Part shown: positions 8,401 to 14,930 of the stretch, piece after piece
Position numbering within the stretch: the stretch's first letter is position 1
Layout of the letters: each line of letters opens with the position of its first letter
The notes under the pieces: model-generated
Told to the model about the DNA's origin: nothing
The model's input: the letters and a program-made list of their open reading frames with translations, nothing else
Database searches by the model: none
Translations under genes and position numbers: made by a program
NCBI GenBank assembly: GCA_016192885.1
Contig: JACPTH010000145.1
Coordinates: 1-16,312, forward strand
DNA length: 16,312 nt
Direction: 5' to 3'
DNA from: a bacterium
Lineage (GTDB): Bacteria; Muiribacteriota; Ozemobacteria; Ozemobacterales; Ozemobacteraceae

Positions 8401-8463
8401 AATTTTTCCCCGTTATCCGAAGAGGAGGGGTTCGAGTTGGTCGACTTTGAGGAGCGAGAATGA
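5407..8463 (+). CDS. Membrane class III cyclase subunit A (metal-binding half-site)
   Basis: A 1018-residue membrane protein. TM1 is about 4-25, followed by an extracytoplasmic region (26-330), TM2 (331-352), TM3 (362-385), a second extracytoplasmic region (386-740) and TM4 (741-765). A HAMP domain (766-815) and a class III cyclase domain (838-1000) follow. Catalytic residues: metal Asp848 (VSDIRNFT), metal Asp892 and Lys888 (DKFIGDAVVAIF) are present. The segment normally DYTVIGDTVNLAAR reads EYTALGLPRSHAEQ, so adenine-contact Asp is Leu965, transition-state Asn is Ser968 and transition-state Arg is Gln972. It cannot form a complete homodimeric site but supplies what subunit B lacks. The stop overlaps the start of B (ATGA). 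It is likely a signal-sensing half of a heterodimeric adenylyl cyclase. The two sensor regions match no domain I recognise. Confidence 0.9.
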   Translation: MKHRIFLFLSPLIPLLFISFFFFVVKKQNAQQRMWELERLSDQWRQDAITRIEWFRTSFSFESQINQIIQNVKFEIGERIKKLPNEKVNLTGEILSSAILKVFPRSHLPKESNLYGVSLDSSLNPTLLSGKGLVTNKSRMIVEMLEKFVKSSKLETREKEALNKRCLGLFGEFATFELIGTFRKGLLTPVQFQGEDSFMIWDTVLFGNKTIGAFLLVLPKKTKKSSSPLRFALSCISPPTSSGMLPILVPLASANQRLPIIHTFSTKPTSYFSRLFKSILPPKEREVKAPHGTKIDIEDFWVIRDFVHLDLPYEIWIVSKPLIPRLFWGDFLEFFIRLLLLFSFLGMYLYAFITGKGLAISMKIWFMGFFAFVGGAPLIVLYTLGLQEQKLHDLTRGIQAKQESIDLESASVFKRFILECRGLIANKKWFDIITNDEFKILKEATDQAFSHFELQKPKLPLSLILLYPFEKNPMAFSSKNRFLKPSSSLQTNVQNISVEEKTRMDVFNSLARRGFEVITAGSDSRRISDLTDKEKLVLSCFRSANGSDPGKVFFALRRFGDRIANRENQIFSFHDFLAENNKPKTCVVFLADGSEANSNFLREKLIDLNLEDKFSIFALGKVVSGVSEPLYPPPNETIWQKKEEDERGDKLLWLMNLAARTGLNQVWVTGAKEEKIAREESKEAKRLELFHSVSENEIELDETQKVLFTAYPCSRATGFVIGSCVPIHGIYSEASKRKTELVAIVVLIGTCILFLGWTTAKYLLFPLSLVESGLNKIASGNLSVRVGLPREDELGELSREFDAMIKGLEERKELAHFVSGALEADLSARSGTSRMEPEQKTGTVLVSDIRNFTTLSEKYPAREIVSMLNSHLEEMTKEIKNHGGMIDKFIGDAVVAIFFDDALGLSHRKALRAAIGMMKSHRALNEARVGRQEFGYDIGVGLDCGNLLVGSLGSSGRLEYTALGLPRSHAEQLEPLSKKGNHTKIIASLRIAKQAPWFNFSPLSEEEGFELVDFEERE

Positions 8464-11393
8464 AAAAAGCCTTACTCTTGACGGGCCTGATTTTTGTCTT
8501 TCTTTTGTTTCCTATATTTCTCTTGTACCGAGACCAACGCTTCGCGCAAGAATTAAGAAGGGAAAATGAAATTGAGGAAATCAAAAGATTTTCCAAAAGG
8601 CAATTGGACTATATTAATCGAGGGTCAGAATCCGAAACCCAACTCTTAAACTTACTTTGCGGGTTCCAAATCAAGCTTGTTCAAATTTTGAAACAGCCCG
8701 GGAGGAAGGAAATATCCGTTTCATTCAGGGAATTGTACAAAAATGAATTGGAAAAAAACATTCCCAAACACCATCTGGTCATCTCAATGCCTTATCATGG
8801 TTCACAAAAAATAGTCTTTGAAAACTCAACAGGAGGAGAGAAGTTCCCTCGCATTCCTAAAGAGATGATTTTATTCGCGCAAAACCTTCCCGATGAATAT
8901 TCTTCCGCGCCGGCGATATTACCGCAAATCACGGAGGTGTTTCATTTTCCATTCCCCCTAAACACGCAATGCCAAAATCTTACAGTTTTTCATTCATCAC
9001 ATGGAACTTTCGGGTTACTTTTAAATTTTCTCAACTACGGAAGCTCGAAACACAGAGGGCAAATTTTTGCGATTTTAGATTTAAGCGAATTCGGCTCTGA
9101 TTTTGGGCCCAAATCTTTAATTTCCACATGGAAAGACCCGAAAGGTGGAATCGCCTTTCTACCCAAACAACATGGGGATCCCATTTTTTCGGAGTTCGTT
9201 TTGGAACGCCCCAAATTGAGGAAATACCTGACTGAGGCTGCTTTTGGAAGGGTAATTCTCAAGGAGCTTTCCTTTTTCGAAAGTCTTTTGATTCGAAGCA
9301 CTCCGCCGTCTCAAGGAATGCCATTCCGGTCGGTTGTCGCATATGAACTTCCTAAAAGGGAACCCTCCGAAAATTTGTCCGAGGCAAAATTTTTCGCAAT
9401 TTCATTTTTATTTTTTTTGTCGGGGGTTTTTCTTACGGTTGAAAAAGGCGTTTACGGGCGGGGGTTTAAATTAACCGTAAGAATCGCTCTTTTGGGGACT
9501 TTCCTGGTTCTTTCCCTCCTTCCAATAACAGGCTCATCAATGATTCTTCGCCGAGTCATGGCAATGGAATTGCTTAAAGCCCGCCATGATATCGCAAATT
9601 CGTTGCATCGACTATTGCAATCAATTGATGAGGGCGCGCAATTTAAATTCGCCGCATTAATGAATAAGATCAATCTTTTATCTAATGATTCCGAGTTTTT
9701 AAAACTTCTCTCTGAATCTGAGAAACTTGAAAGCATGGGAAAAACATCAGCAAATCCCATGGAGTATTTAGCAAGAAAAACCAATCCTAGAGAATTCAAA
9801 TCGAAAAGCTCCTCTCAATTCAACTTAATTGCCGCGGCCGGAAAAGGGAATTTCGTGAAAAACTGGTTAAAGTATAAGTCAAGAAACAGTTCCGACCCAA
9901 ACCAGTCTGAAATGAGCGACCTAATCAGGGTTTTGGGACCTGTTAGCAGATATCATCTTCGCAAATTGAATCCAAACCAGGTAGAACTAACCAACAAACT
10001 TTCGGTTTCGGCGGACGGGCCAAAAAACATCCAAGAAGAATACATGGTAGAAATGATCGCGGAATTGCTTTTGGCAATGACCGGGCCGGAAACATACGTA
10101 AACCTATTTCAGCATCCGGGAAAATTGAGCGAGATAAAAACGACCTTCGGAAGGGTTTATATCACTCAAATTCCGGTTCATTTTCAAAGGGAAGTAAAAT
10201 ACATTATTACGTGGATGTGGGACACGGTAATAATGGATACCTCATACTTAAGGGAAATCTTTAACCCGATTCCCAAAAATTTAGAAGGTGTTTTTGGTTA
10301 TTCTGTAAGCCATGAATGGGGAAGAGGCGATACGATACCCTCCGGAATCGCCTCGTTCCCTTTGTTATCGGAAATGGCTGAAATGACCAAATCCTCCGCG
10401 ACAACCATTCAAATCGCTTCCGGTGATGACATGTTATTTGAGACAATGCCTTGCCATTACATGGACCAATACGTTCTTGCGGGAGCCACCTCTACAAGGC
10501 ATCTTGGTGAAGAGGTAAGGCGGAAGGAAATTGAGTTTAAAATGGGAGTTTCTCTATTGGTTTTATTTTCCCTAATTCTCGGTTTCTCAGGAGTTTCATA
10601 TGTTTTGATACCCCTACGAAGGGTTCAAGAAGCCGTCGGAAAGATAAAAAATGGTCAATTTACAACCCGACTTGATTCATCGCGCGCAGACGAATTCGGT
10701 TCTCTCGGCAAAGCTTTCAATTTGATGGCAACGAAACTGCAGGAAGGGAAAATTCTTGGGCAATATGTTTCTTCCGGAGTTAAGCGCGCGGTGCAAGATT
10801 CAAAATTCCAGGAAACCGCTACGATAGGCGAAACAAGAGATGTAATAGTTCTTTTTTCGCTTCTCGATGATTTTGAGGAATTCCAAGAAACCCATGACCC
10901 AAAGCAGGTTTTTCAATTGTTGGAGTCGCACCTGATGGCCGTAAATGAAGCGATCGAAAAAGTGGCTCCTGGGGAAGTTGATATCGATAAAGTTATCGGC
11001 GAAAAAATCATGGTGGTGTTCGATTATGAGAGATGCGGCGGAAGCCGGAAAGCTGGGGAGAAAACTTTGGGAATAATAAAAGGGATCAAAGATTTCCTTT
11101 TAAGTCATGGTTCGCCCTTGTCGCCTGTTATGGGCGTTAACTCTGGTCCGGTTATCGCCGGAATTTTAGGGGCTCAAGCCGCCAGAAAGGACTACACCGT
11201 AATCGGGGACACCGTAAACCTTGCGGCGCGGTTGGCGGTTCTTGCCCATACGACTGAAGGAACCAAGGTAGTTGTTTCAGGAAATACCTTGGAATTTTTT
11301 CCGGCTTCCCTGCAATTTAAAAAACTTCCTTTTAAACGCGTAAAAGGTAAAACTCAAGAGGTGGAAGCCTACCTTCTAGGGGAAGCAAAATAG
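8460..11393 (+). CDS. Membrane class III cyclase subunit B (substrate/transition-state half-site)
   Basis: A 977-residue paralog of subunit A with the same layout: TM1 4-23, extracytoplasmic region, TM2 about 310-327, TM3 338-362, second extracytoplasmic region, TM4 about 695-719, HAMP 720-770 and a cyclase domain 792-945. The metal motif FSDI reads FSLL (Leu801 for Asp), and the second metal Asp is Glu848 (DKVIGEKIMVVF). In contrast Lys844 and the full D911-YTVIGDTVNLAAR segment with Asp917, Asn920 and Arg924 are intact. Lys plus Asp is the ATP-selecting pair, so cAMP is the expected product. It is translationally coupled to A by a 4-base overlap, fitting 1:1 assembly. Alone it should be inactive for lack of the two-metal site. 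Confidence 0.9.
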   Translation: MKKALLLTGLIFVFLLFPIFLLYRDQRFAQELRRENEIEEIKRFSKRQLDYINRGSESETQLLNLLCGFQIKLVQILKQPGRKEISVSFRELYKNELEKNIPKHHLVISMPYHGSQKIVFENSTGGEKFPRIPKEMILFAQNLPDEYSSAPAILPQITEVFHFPFPLNTQCQNLTVFHSSHGTFGLLLNFLNYGSSKHRGQIFAILDLSEFGSDFGPKSLISTWKDPKGGIAFLPKQHGDPIFSEFVLERPKLRKYLTEAAFGRVILKELSFFESLLIRSTPPSQGMPFRSVVAYELPKREPSENLSEAKFFAISFLFFLSGVFLTVEKGVYGRGFKLTVRIALLGTFLVLSLLPITGSSMILRRVMAMELLKARHDIANSLHRLLQSIDEGAQFKFAALMNKINLLSNDSEFLKLLSESEKLESMGKTSANPMEYLARKTNPREFKSKSSSQFNLIAAAGKGNFVKNWLKYKSRNSSDPNQSEMSDLIRVLGPVSRYHLRKLNPNQVELTNKLSVSADGPKNIQEEYMVEMIAELLLAMTGPETYVNLFQHPGKLSEIKTTFGRVYITQIPVHFQREVKYIITWMWDTVIMDTSYLREIFNPIPKNLEGVFGYSVSHEWGRGDTIPSGIASFPLLSEMAEMTKSSATTIQIASGDDMLFETMPCHYMDQYVLAGATSTRHLGEEVRRKEIEFKMGVSLLVLFSLILGFSGVSYVLIPLRRVQEAVGKIKNGQFTTRLDSSRADEFGSLGKAFNLMATKLQEGKILGQYVSSGVKRAVQDSKFQETATIGETRDVIVLFSLLDDFEEFQETHDPKQVFQLLESHLMAVNEAIEKVAPGEVDIDKVIGEKIMVVFDYERCGGSRKAGEKTLGIIKGIKDFLLSHGSPLSPVMGVNSGPVIAGILGAQAARKDYTVIGDTVNLAARLAVLAHTTEGTKVVVSGNTLEFFPASLQFKKLPFKRVKGKTQEVEAYLLGEAK

Positions 11394-11461
11394 AATCTAA
11401 TACGGATTCCAACTGCGTTCCTGGGTTATTTTTTTTGCGTTGATCGGCTAAATCAAAGTAG

Positions 11462-11620
11462 TTGTAACATTTTAGCAACTTGCAAAATATTTTTTTAAAT
11501 ACGTCAATAATCAGGGTAGGCGCAGGCTTTATGCCTGCGAAGCCGAGATTTCGCAAACTAAAGTTTGCGGCTACCAATGCATGCTTTCGAATAATTTTGC
11601 AAGGCGCAAAAATGTTACAA
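11462..11620. repeat. 159-bp MITE-like element with long imperfect terminal inverted repeats
   Basis: The left end, starting TTGTAACATTTTAGCAACTT (11462-11490), is an imperfect inverted copy of the right end (11592-11620, ending AAAAATGTTACAA); about 24 of 28 paired bases match. Inside, an outer stem GGTAG (11515-11519)/CTACC (11571-11575) encloses two hairpins, CGCAGGC/GCCTGCG (11521-11539) and CGCAAAC/GTTTGCG (11552-11569). It has no open frame of its own. It lies between the convergent cyclase B and typA genes, and its stems may also stop transcription from both sides. Confidence 0.75.
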
Positions 11621-11625
11621 ATAGT

Positions 11626-13452
11626 TTAGTTTGTACGTTTCTTGAAATATATTTCGCGTTTTCGTAATCGAACCGCCTTGGGTGTTACTTCCACCCATTC
11701 GTCATCAGAGACGTATTCCAACGCCTGATCAAGCGACATCCTGCGCGGGGGGGTAATCCTCTCCAATTCCTCGCTGGTCGAGGATCTAACGTTTGTCAAG
11801 TGGCGCTTTTTTGTAAAATTTACGTACATATCCTCCGTAACAGGCCTTTCTCCAACAACCAATCCTTCATAAATTTCCTCCATCGGGCCGTAAAAAAGAA
11901 CCCCCCTCTCCACCAGGTTTTTTATCGCATACGCCGTTGACCAGCCTCTTTCCATTGCTACCATTACTCCGTTCCTTTGGTGAGGAATATCTCCACGATA
12001 GGCTTCGTAGCCTCGGAAAGATTGATTCATGATTCCAAAACCGTTTGTTAGCGTGAGAAACAAAGATCGAAAACCCAACAACCCTCGCGCCGGAGCTGAG
12101 AACATAAGTCTGATCGTGTTATCGGGAAGTTTTTTGGATGATTCAAGTATGGCTCGTCGGGGACCAAGCCTTTCCATTATCGCGCCCATATAGCTTTCCG
12201 GAATATCCAAGGTTAAATCCTCAATTGGTTCCAAAGTCGTTCCATCGGGACCCGTGCGAAAGATCGCTTTTGGCTTGCTTACTTGAAGTTCAAACCCTTC
12301 TCTTCGCATGGTTTCAATTAGAATCCCCAAATGCAGCTCGCCTCGACCATTTACCAAAAAAGTATCCGGGTTTTCGGTGGGTTCGACTCGCATCGCGACA
12401 TTTGTTTCCAATTCTTTCAAAAGCCTGGAATGGATTTGCCTCGCCGTAAGAAATTTCCCGTCGCGGCCCGAAAATGGGCTTGTGTTAGGCGAAAACATCA
12501 TGGAAATAACGGGTTGGTCGATAGGTATGACGGGAAGCGGATCGGCTTCATTTTCAGAGAGAGTATCTCCGATAGATACCCCCTCCAATCCGCAAACCGC
12601 GACAATGTCTCCTGCGCCCGCCACATCCGTTTCCATGCGCTTGACCCCTTGATAATTGAATAATTGGGCAATCTTGCTTCGAACCGGTTGCGAGTTAGGT
12701 CTTATCCTAAATAAGTCCATTTTGTTGCGGATGACTCCGGAAAAAACTCTTCCGATTGCGATGCGGCCTACGTAATCGTTGTAGTCAAGGGTGGTTACAA
12801 GCATTCGCATTTCAGCTTCCAATGGTTTATTAGGGTGGGGAACATAATCAATGATCGCATCCAACAATGGCCTGATGCTGTTTCGTGGGTCTTTCAAGGA
12901 TGTACAAGCAAACCCCTCTCTTCCGGATGCGAAAATAACCGGATAATCTAGAGCGTCTTCGCCCGCCCCAACGTCAATAAAAAGATCGAGGGCTTCATCA
13001 ACTACTTCCATTGGACGAGAATCAGCCCGGTCAATTTTATTTATAACTATTATCGGCTTTAATCCCGCCGCTAAAGCTTTTTTGAGAACAAAACGCGTTT
13101 GGGGCATTGGCCCTTCGAAGGCATCCACGACAAGAAGGGCTCCATTTACCATCTGAAGAACACGCTCTACCTCTCCGCCGAAATCGACGTGGCCTGGGGT
13201 ATCAACGAGATTAATTTTGTAACCTAGAAAATCAAGCGAAAGGTTTTTAGCCAGAATGGTGATTCCCCTTTCGCGTTCGATGTCGTTGCTGTCCATGAAG
13301 CGTTCATCCATGTGCTGGTTGTCGCGAAAAAGCCCTGATTGCCGGATCATTGCATCGACAAGCGTGGTTTTTCCGTGATCAACGTGCGCTATGATTGCCA
13401 CATTTCGAATTTTTTCAATTTCATAAACTGATTTGAATTGCATTGTTGCCAT
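11626..13452 (-). CDS. typA: Translational GTPase TypA/BipA
   Basis: A ribosome-binding GTPase related to EF-G and LepA, involved in 50S assembly and stress or cold growth. The 608-residue product is full length. It has G1 AHVDHGKT (22-29), G2 RERGITI (60-66), G3 DTPGH (84-88) and G4 NKID (138-141), then EF-Tu-like domain II, EF-G-like domains III and V (GRGELHLGILIETMRREGFE near the middle, SAPARGLLGFRS later), and the TypA-specific basic C-terminal domain ending RLRKREIYFKK. The chosen ATG (13450-13452) has AAGG about ten bases upstream. A second in-frame ATG (13441-13443) is possible. It is monocistronic as far as seen, convergent with the cyclase operon, and unrelated to it in function as far as known. 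Confidence 0.97.
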   Translation of the reverse strand: MATMQFKSVYEIEKIRNVAIIAHVDHGKTTLVDAMIRQSGLFRDNQHMDERFMDSNDIERERGITILAKNLSLDFLGYKINLVDTPGHVDFGGEVERVLQMVNGALLVVDAFEGPMPQTRFVLKKALAAGLKPIIVINKIDRADSRPMEVVDEALDLFIDVGAGEDALDYPVIFASGREGFACTSLKDPRNSIRPLLDAIIDYVPHPNKPLEAEMRMLVTTLDYNDYVGRIAIGRVFSGVIRNKMDLFRIRPNSQPVRSKIAQLFNYQGVKRMETDVAGAGDIVAVCGLEGVSIGDTLSENEADPLPVIPIDQPVISMMFSPNTSPFSGRDGKFLTARQIHSRLLKELETNVAMRVEPTENPDTFLVNGRGELHLGILIETMRREGFELQVSKPKAIFRTGPDGTTLEPIEDLTLDIPESYMGAIMERLGPRRAILESSKKLPDNTIRLMFSAPARGLLGFRSLFLTLTNGFGIMNQSFRGYEAYRGDIPHQRNGVMVAMERGWSTAYAIKNLVERGVLFYGPMEEIYEGLVVGERPVTEDMYVNFTKKRHLTNVRSSTSEELERITPPRRMSLDQALEYVSDDEWVEVTPKAVRLRKREIYFKKRTN

Positions 13453-13825
13453 AGATTTCTGCCTTAAAGGAAATGTAAAAATGATTTCAAAATGGTTTGA
13501 AGCGACAACCGAAGATTATTATTTCCAGCAACAGCCCGCAGAGCTGTTAAAAAACACTTCGATAGATTTTCTTTAGGGTTCTCCGAGTTTTCGCATGATC
13601 TTCGGTCGTGAAACCAGTCTATCTAATAAAAGCAATTTGGGCAAGAGAAAATTATTTCTGATGTCATGACATTTTTTTTGCAGGACTTGAAAATTACTTT
13701 TGTTTCGATTAGATTAAGAGTAACAATCCGGGATGGATTGGTAGAAAGAGAAAATGTTCGAAACATTTGTCGATTAACATTAGTGGTGCAGAGAGAGAGG
13801 GATTTTCTAGTAAGGAGGATCTACC
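13453..13825. other. Intergenic region between divergent typA and the small-protein gene
   Basis: No gene is supported here; the short open frame from 13666 has no ribosome binding site or recognisable features. It contains a long-range inverted repeat with a two-base bulge (CGACAACCGAAGAT at 13503-13516 against ATCTTCGGTCG at 13598-13608). A hairpin AACAGC/GCTGTT lies at 13530-13548, and AAATGTT-CGA-AACATTT (13752-13768) looks like an operator. The typA promoter must lie here but I could not choose one. Confidence 0.5.
13687..13715 (+). promoter_or_regulatory. Candidate promoter for the small protein gene
   Basis: TTGAAA (13687-13692), a 17-base spacer and TAGATT (13710-13715). It would give a leader of about 100 bases containing the AAATGTT-CGA-AACATTT palindrome. 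It is only a moderate match to the sigma-70 consensus. Confidence 0.3.
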
Positions 13826-14140
13826 ATGCGTATTATGCTAAAAGCAAGAATTCCGGTTGAAACTGGGAATGCCGCTGCCCGGGAAGGAAGACTTGGAGAC
13901 AAGATTCAATCTATCCTTAGCAATCTGAAACCGGAAAATGCGTATTTTACTGATGATTGCGGTGAGAGGACCGCATATCTTTTCCTCAACATTAATCACA
14001 GTTCGGAAATCCCGAGGATTTGCGAACCTTGGTTTCTTTCGTTTAATGCCCGCGTCGAACTTCATCCAGTCATGACTCCGGATGACCTAAATAAAGCCGT
14101 GCCTGTGATTTCGGAGGCGGTTAAGACATTCGGTTGTTGA
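13826..14140 (+). CDS. Small conserved-looking protein of unknown function
   Basis: A 104-residue soluble protein with one of the strongest ribosome binding sites in the window (AAGGAGG, seven bases before ATG). The sequence alternates strands and helices: a first strand RIMLKARIPVETGN, a helix KIQSILSNL, strands AYFTDDCGERTAYLFLNI, then a helix PRICEPWFLSF and a strand VELHPVMTPDDL. This pattern suggests a small alpha/beta ferredoxin-like dimer. I recall similar unannotated proteins of about 90-100 residues starting MRI(L/M)xKxxIPVExGN but cannot name a function. It is followed by a rho-independent terminator and stands alone as a transcription unit. Ten-base inverted repeats (AGTGGTGCAG 13782-13791, CTGCACCACT 14181-14190) flank it. 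Confidence 0.75.
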   Translation: MRIMLKARIPVETGNAAAREGRLGDKIQSILSNLKPENAYFTDDCGERTAYLFLNINHSSEIPRICEPWFLSFNARVELHPVMTPDDLNKAVPVISEAVKTFGC

Positions 14141-14193
14141 TGAGGATGACCTCACAGCCCGTCTGATTTTAATCGCGTTCCTGCACCACTGGT

Positions 14194-14243
14194 AATAGCG
14201 ATAAATAAAAGGCTCCCTTGTTTTGTTTATCGCTATTTTTTTT
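14194..14243 (+). terminator. Rho-independent terminator of the small-protein gene
   Basis: The stem AATAGCGATAAA (14194-14205)/TTTATCGCTATT (14226-14237) is perfect over 12 bases and runs straight into further T residues up to 14243. It lies 53 bases after the stop codon. Confidence 0.8.
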
Positions 14244-14262
14244 GTTCACCAGGTTCATGGCC

Positions 14263-14354
14263 GGACGAGACTTACGGGGACAATCGGAGAGGACAGCCAA
14301 ACTCGGACAAACTGGACAGACAACTTGGACAAATGGGACGGCGAAGGTTGGGAC
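14263..14354. repeat. Irregular GGACA-type short repeat array
   Basis: GGAC recurs at 14263, 14278, 14291, 14305, 14314, 14327, 14336 and 14351, with intervals of 9 to 15 bases, mostly as GGACA or GGACAA. Open frames through it (14218-14655) have Thr/Gly/Gln-rich low-complexity translations and no ribosome binding site. I treat it as decayed tandem repeat, not a gene. Confidence 0.5.
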
Positions 14355-14510
14355 AATGAGTACCGATTGCAAGTCCATTGCCACTTGGTTGGCCGAGTCA
14401 ACAAGACGCCTGCTCCTGGCCTTTCACACCGTTTGCGGAAAAGCGCAACCGCCGCACCAAGCCCTCCCCAGGAAAGGTGCGGAATTTAGTAAAATTGCCC
14501 CTGAGCCATG

Positions 14511-14544
14511 CCCCCGCTGCGCTCACGCGCGGGGGACCGTCCCC
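14511..14544. repeat. Two GC-rich palindromes, including GGGGAC-C-GTCCCC
   Basis: CCCCCGC/GCGGGGG (14511-14535) partly overlaps GGGGAC-C-GTCCCC (14532-14544). GGGGACnGTCCCC palindromes are common REP-like sequences linked to REP-associated tyrosine transposases, but no transposase gene is present here. The surrounding 14355-14628 shows nothing else I can support. Confidence 0.45.
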
Positions 14545-14629
14545 GACTTTCTTTTTATAATCAATGTTTCGTGTTTATGCCATGTTTCCCCCGGTGCATC
14601 ACCGCCCACGACCGGGAGGGTAAAAATGC

Positions 14630-14658
14630 TTGCTTTCGAAATCCCCCCGTGCTAAAAT
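14630..14658 (+). promoter_or_regulatory. Promoter of the toxin-antitoxin pair
   Basis: TTGCTT (14630-14635), an exact 17-base spacer and TAAAAT (14653-14658). The predicted start near 14665 falls inside a palindrome, as expected for an autoregulated toxin-antitoxin operon. Confidence 0.6.
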
Positions 14659-14661
14659 GTG

Positions 14662-14682
14662 TTCATTGTAAATACAAATGAA
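14662..14682. promoter_or_regulatory. Putative autoregulatory operator
   Basis: TTCATTGTA (14662-14670) and TACAAATGAA (14673-14682) form an almost perfect inverted repeat with one extra base in the right arm. It lies just downstream of the -10. Ribbon-helix-helix antitoxins typically bind such sites. Confidence 0.5.
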
Positions 14683-14696
14683 GCAGGGGTGCCATT

Positions 14697-14930
14697 ATGC
14701 CGCGCGTCTATACGGTCCGCCTTCCCGATCTTCTTGGTAAGAAAATCCGCATCAGAGCCGATCTTGAACACAGGTCCATTTCCGAGCAGATCAAGAAATA
14801 CCTCTACGAAGCGCTTTTGTGCGAGGAAAACCCCGATGTTCCCCTTTCTTTCATCAAGGAGACCCTTGAAGCCAAAGAAGAAATCAAGGCTGGAATCAGC
14901 CAGGAATACGAGTTCGGCCACCTCAAATGA
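14697..14930 (+). CDS. Ribbon-helix-helix antitoxin
   Basis: A 77-residue protein whose N-terminus VYTVRLPDLLGKKIRIRADLEHRSISEQIKKYLYEAL has the strand-helix-helix layout of RHH (CopG/ParD-like) DNA-binding proteins: a basic strand, then IRIRADLEHRSISE and a second helix. The C-terminal part (48-77) is charged and should be disordered until it wraps the toxin. The ATG follows CAGGGG. Its TGA overlaps the ATG of the toxin gene by ATGA, the standard coupling for such pairs. The genes lie just upstream of hsdM, a common place for such modules. The G+C content looks higher than in the cyclase operon, suggesting acquired DNA. Confidence 0.8.
   Translation: MPRVYTVRLPDLLGKKIRIRADLEHRSISEQIKKYLYEALLCEENPDVPLSFIKETLEAKEEIKAGISQEYEFGHLK

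Noticed and set aside
8460..11393. Subunit B as an ordinary homodimeric adenylyl cyclase
   Set aside because: The intact DYTVIGDTVNLAAR segment suggests this at first sight, but the first metal Asp is Leu801 and the second is Glu848, so the two-metal site is missing.
13530..13554. Hairpin plus A-run as a terminator
   Set aside because: On the plus strand the stem is followed by A, not T, and on the minus strand the T run lies upstream of the stem.
13666..13860. 64-codon open frame ahead of the small protein gene
   Set aside because: It overlaps the well-supported gene at 13826 in another frame and has no ribosome binding site or recognisable features.
14263..14354. CRISPR-like array
   Set aside because: The repeat core is only 4-6 bases and the intervals are 9-15 bases, far from CRISPR repeat and spacer lengths; no cas gene is nearby.
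14218..14655. Several plus-strand open frames of 60-145 codons
   Set aside because: They overlap each other in different frames, translate into low-complexity or Cys/Pro-rich sequence, lack ribosome binding sites, and cover a repeat array, palindromes and the toxin-antitoxin promoter.
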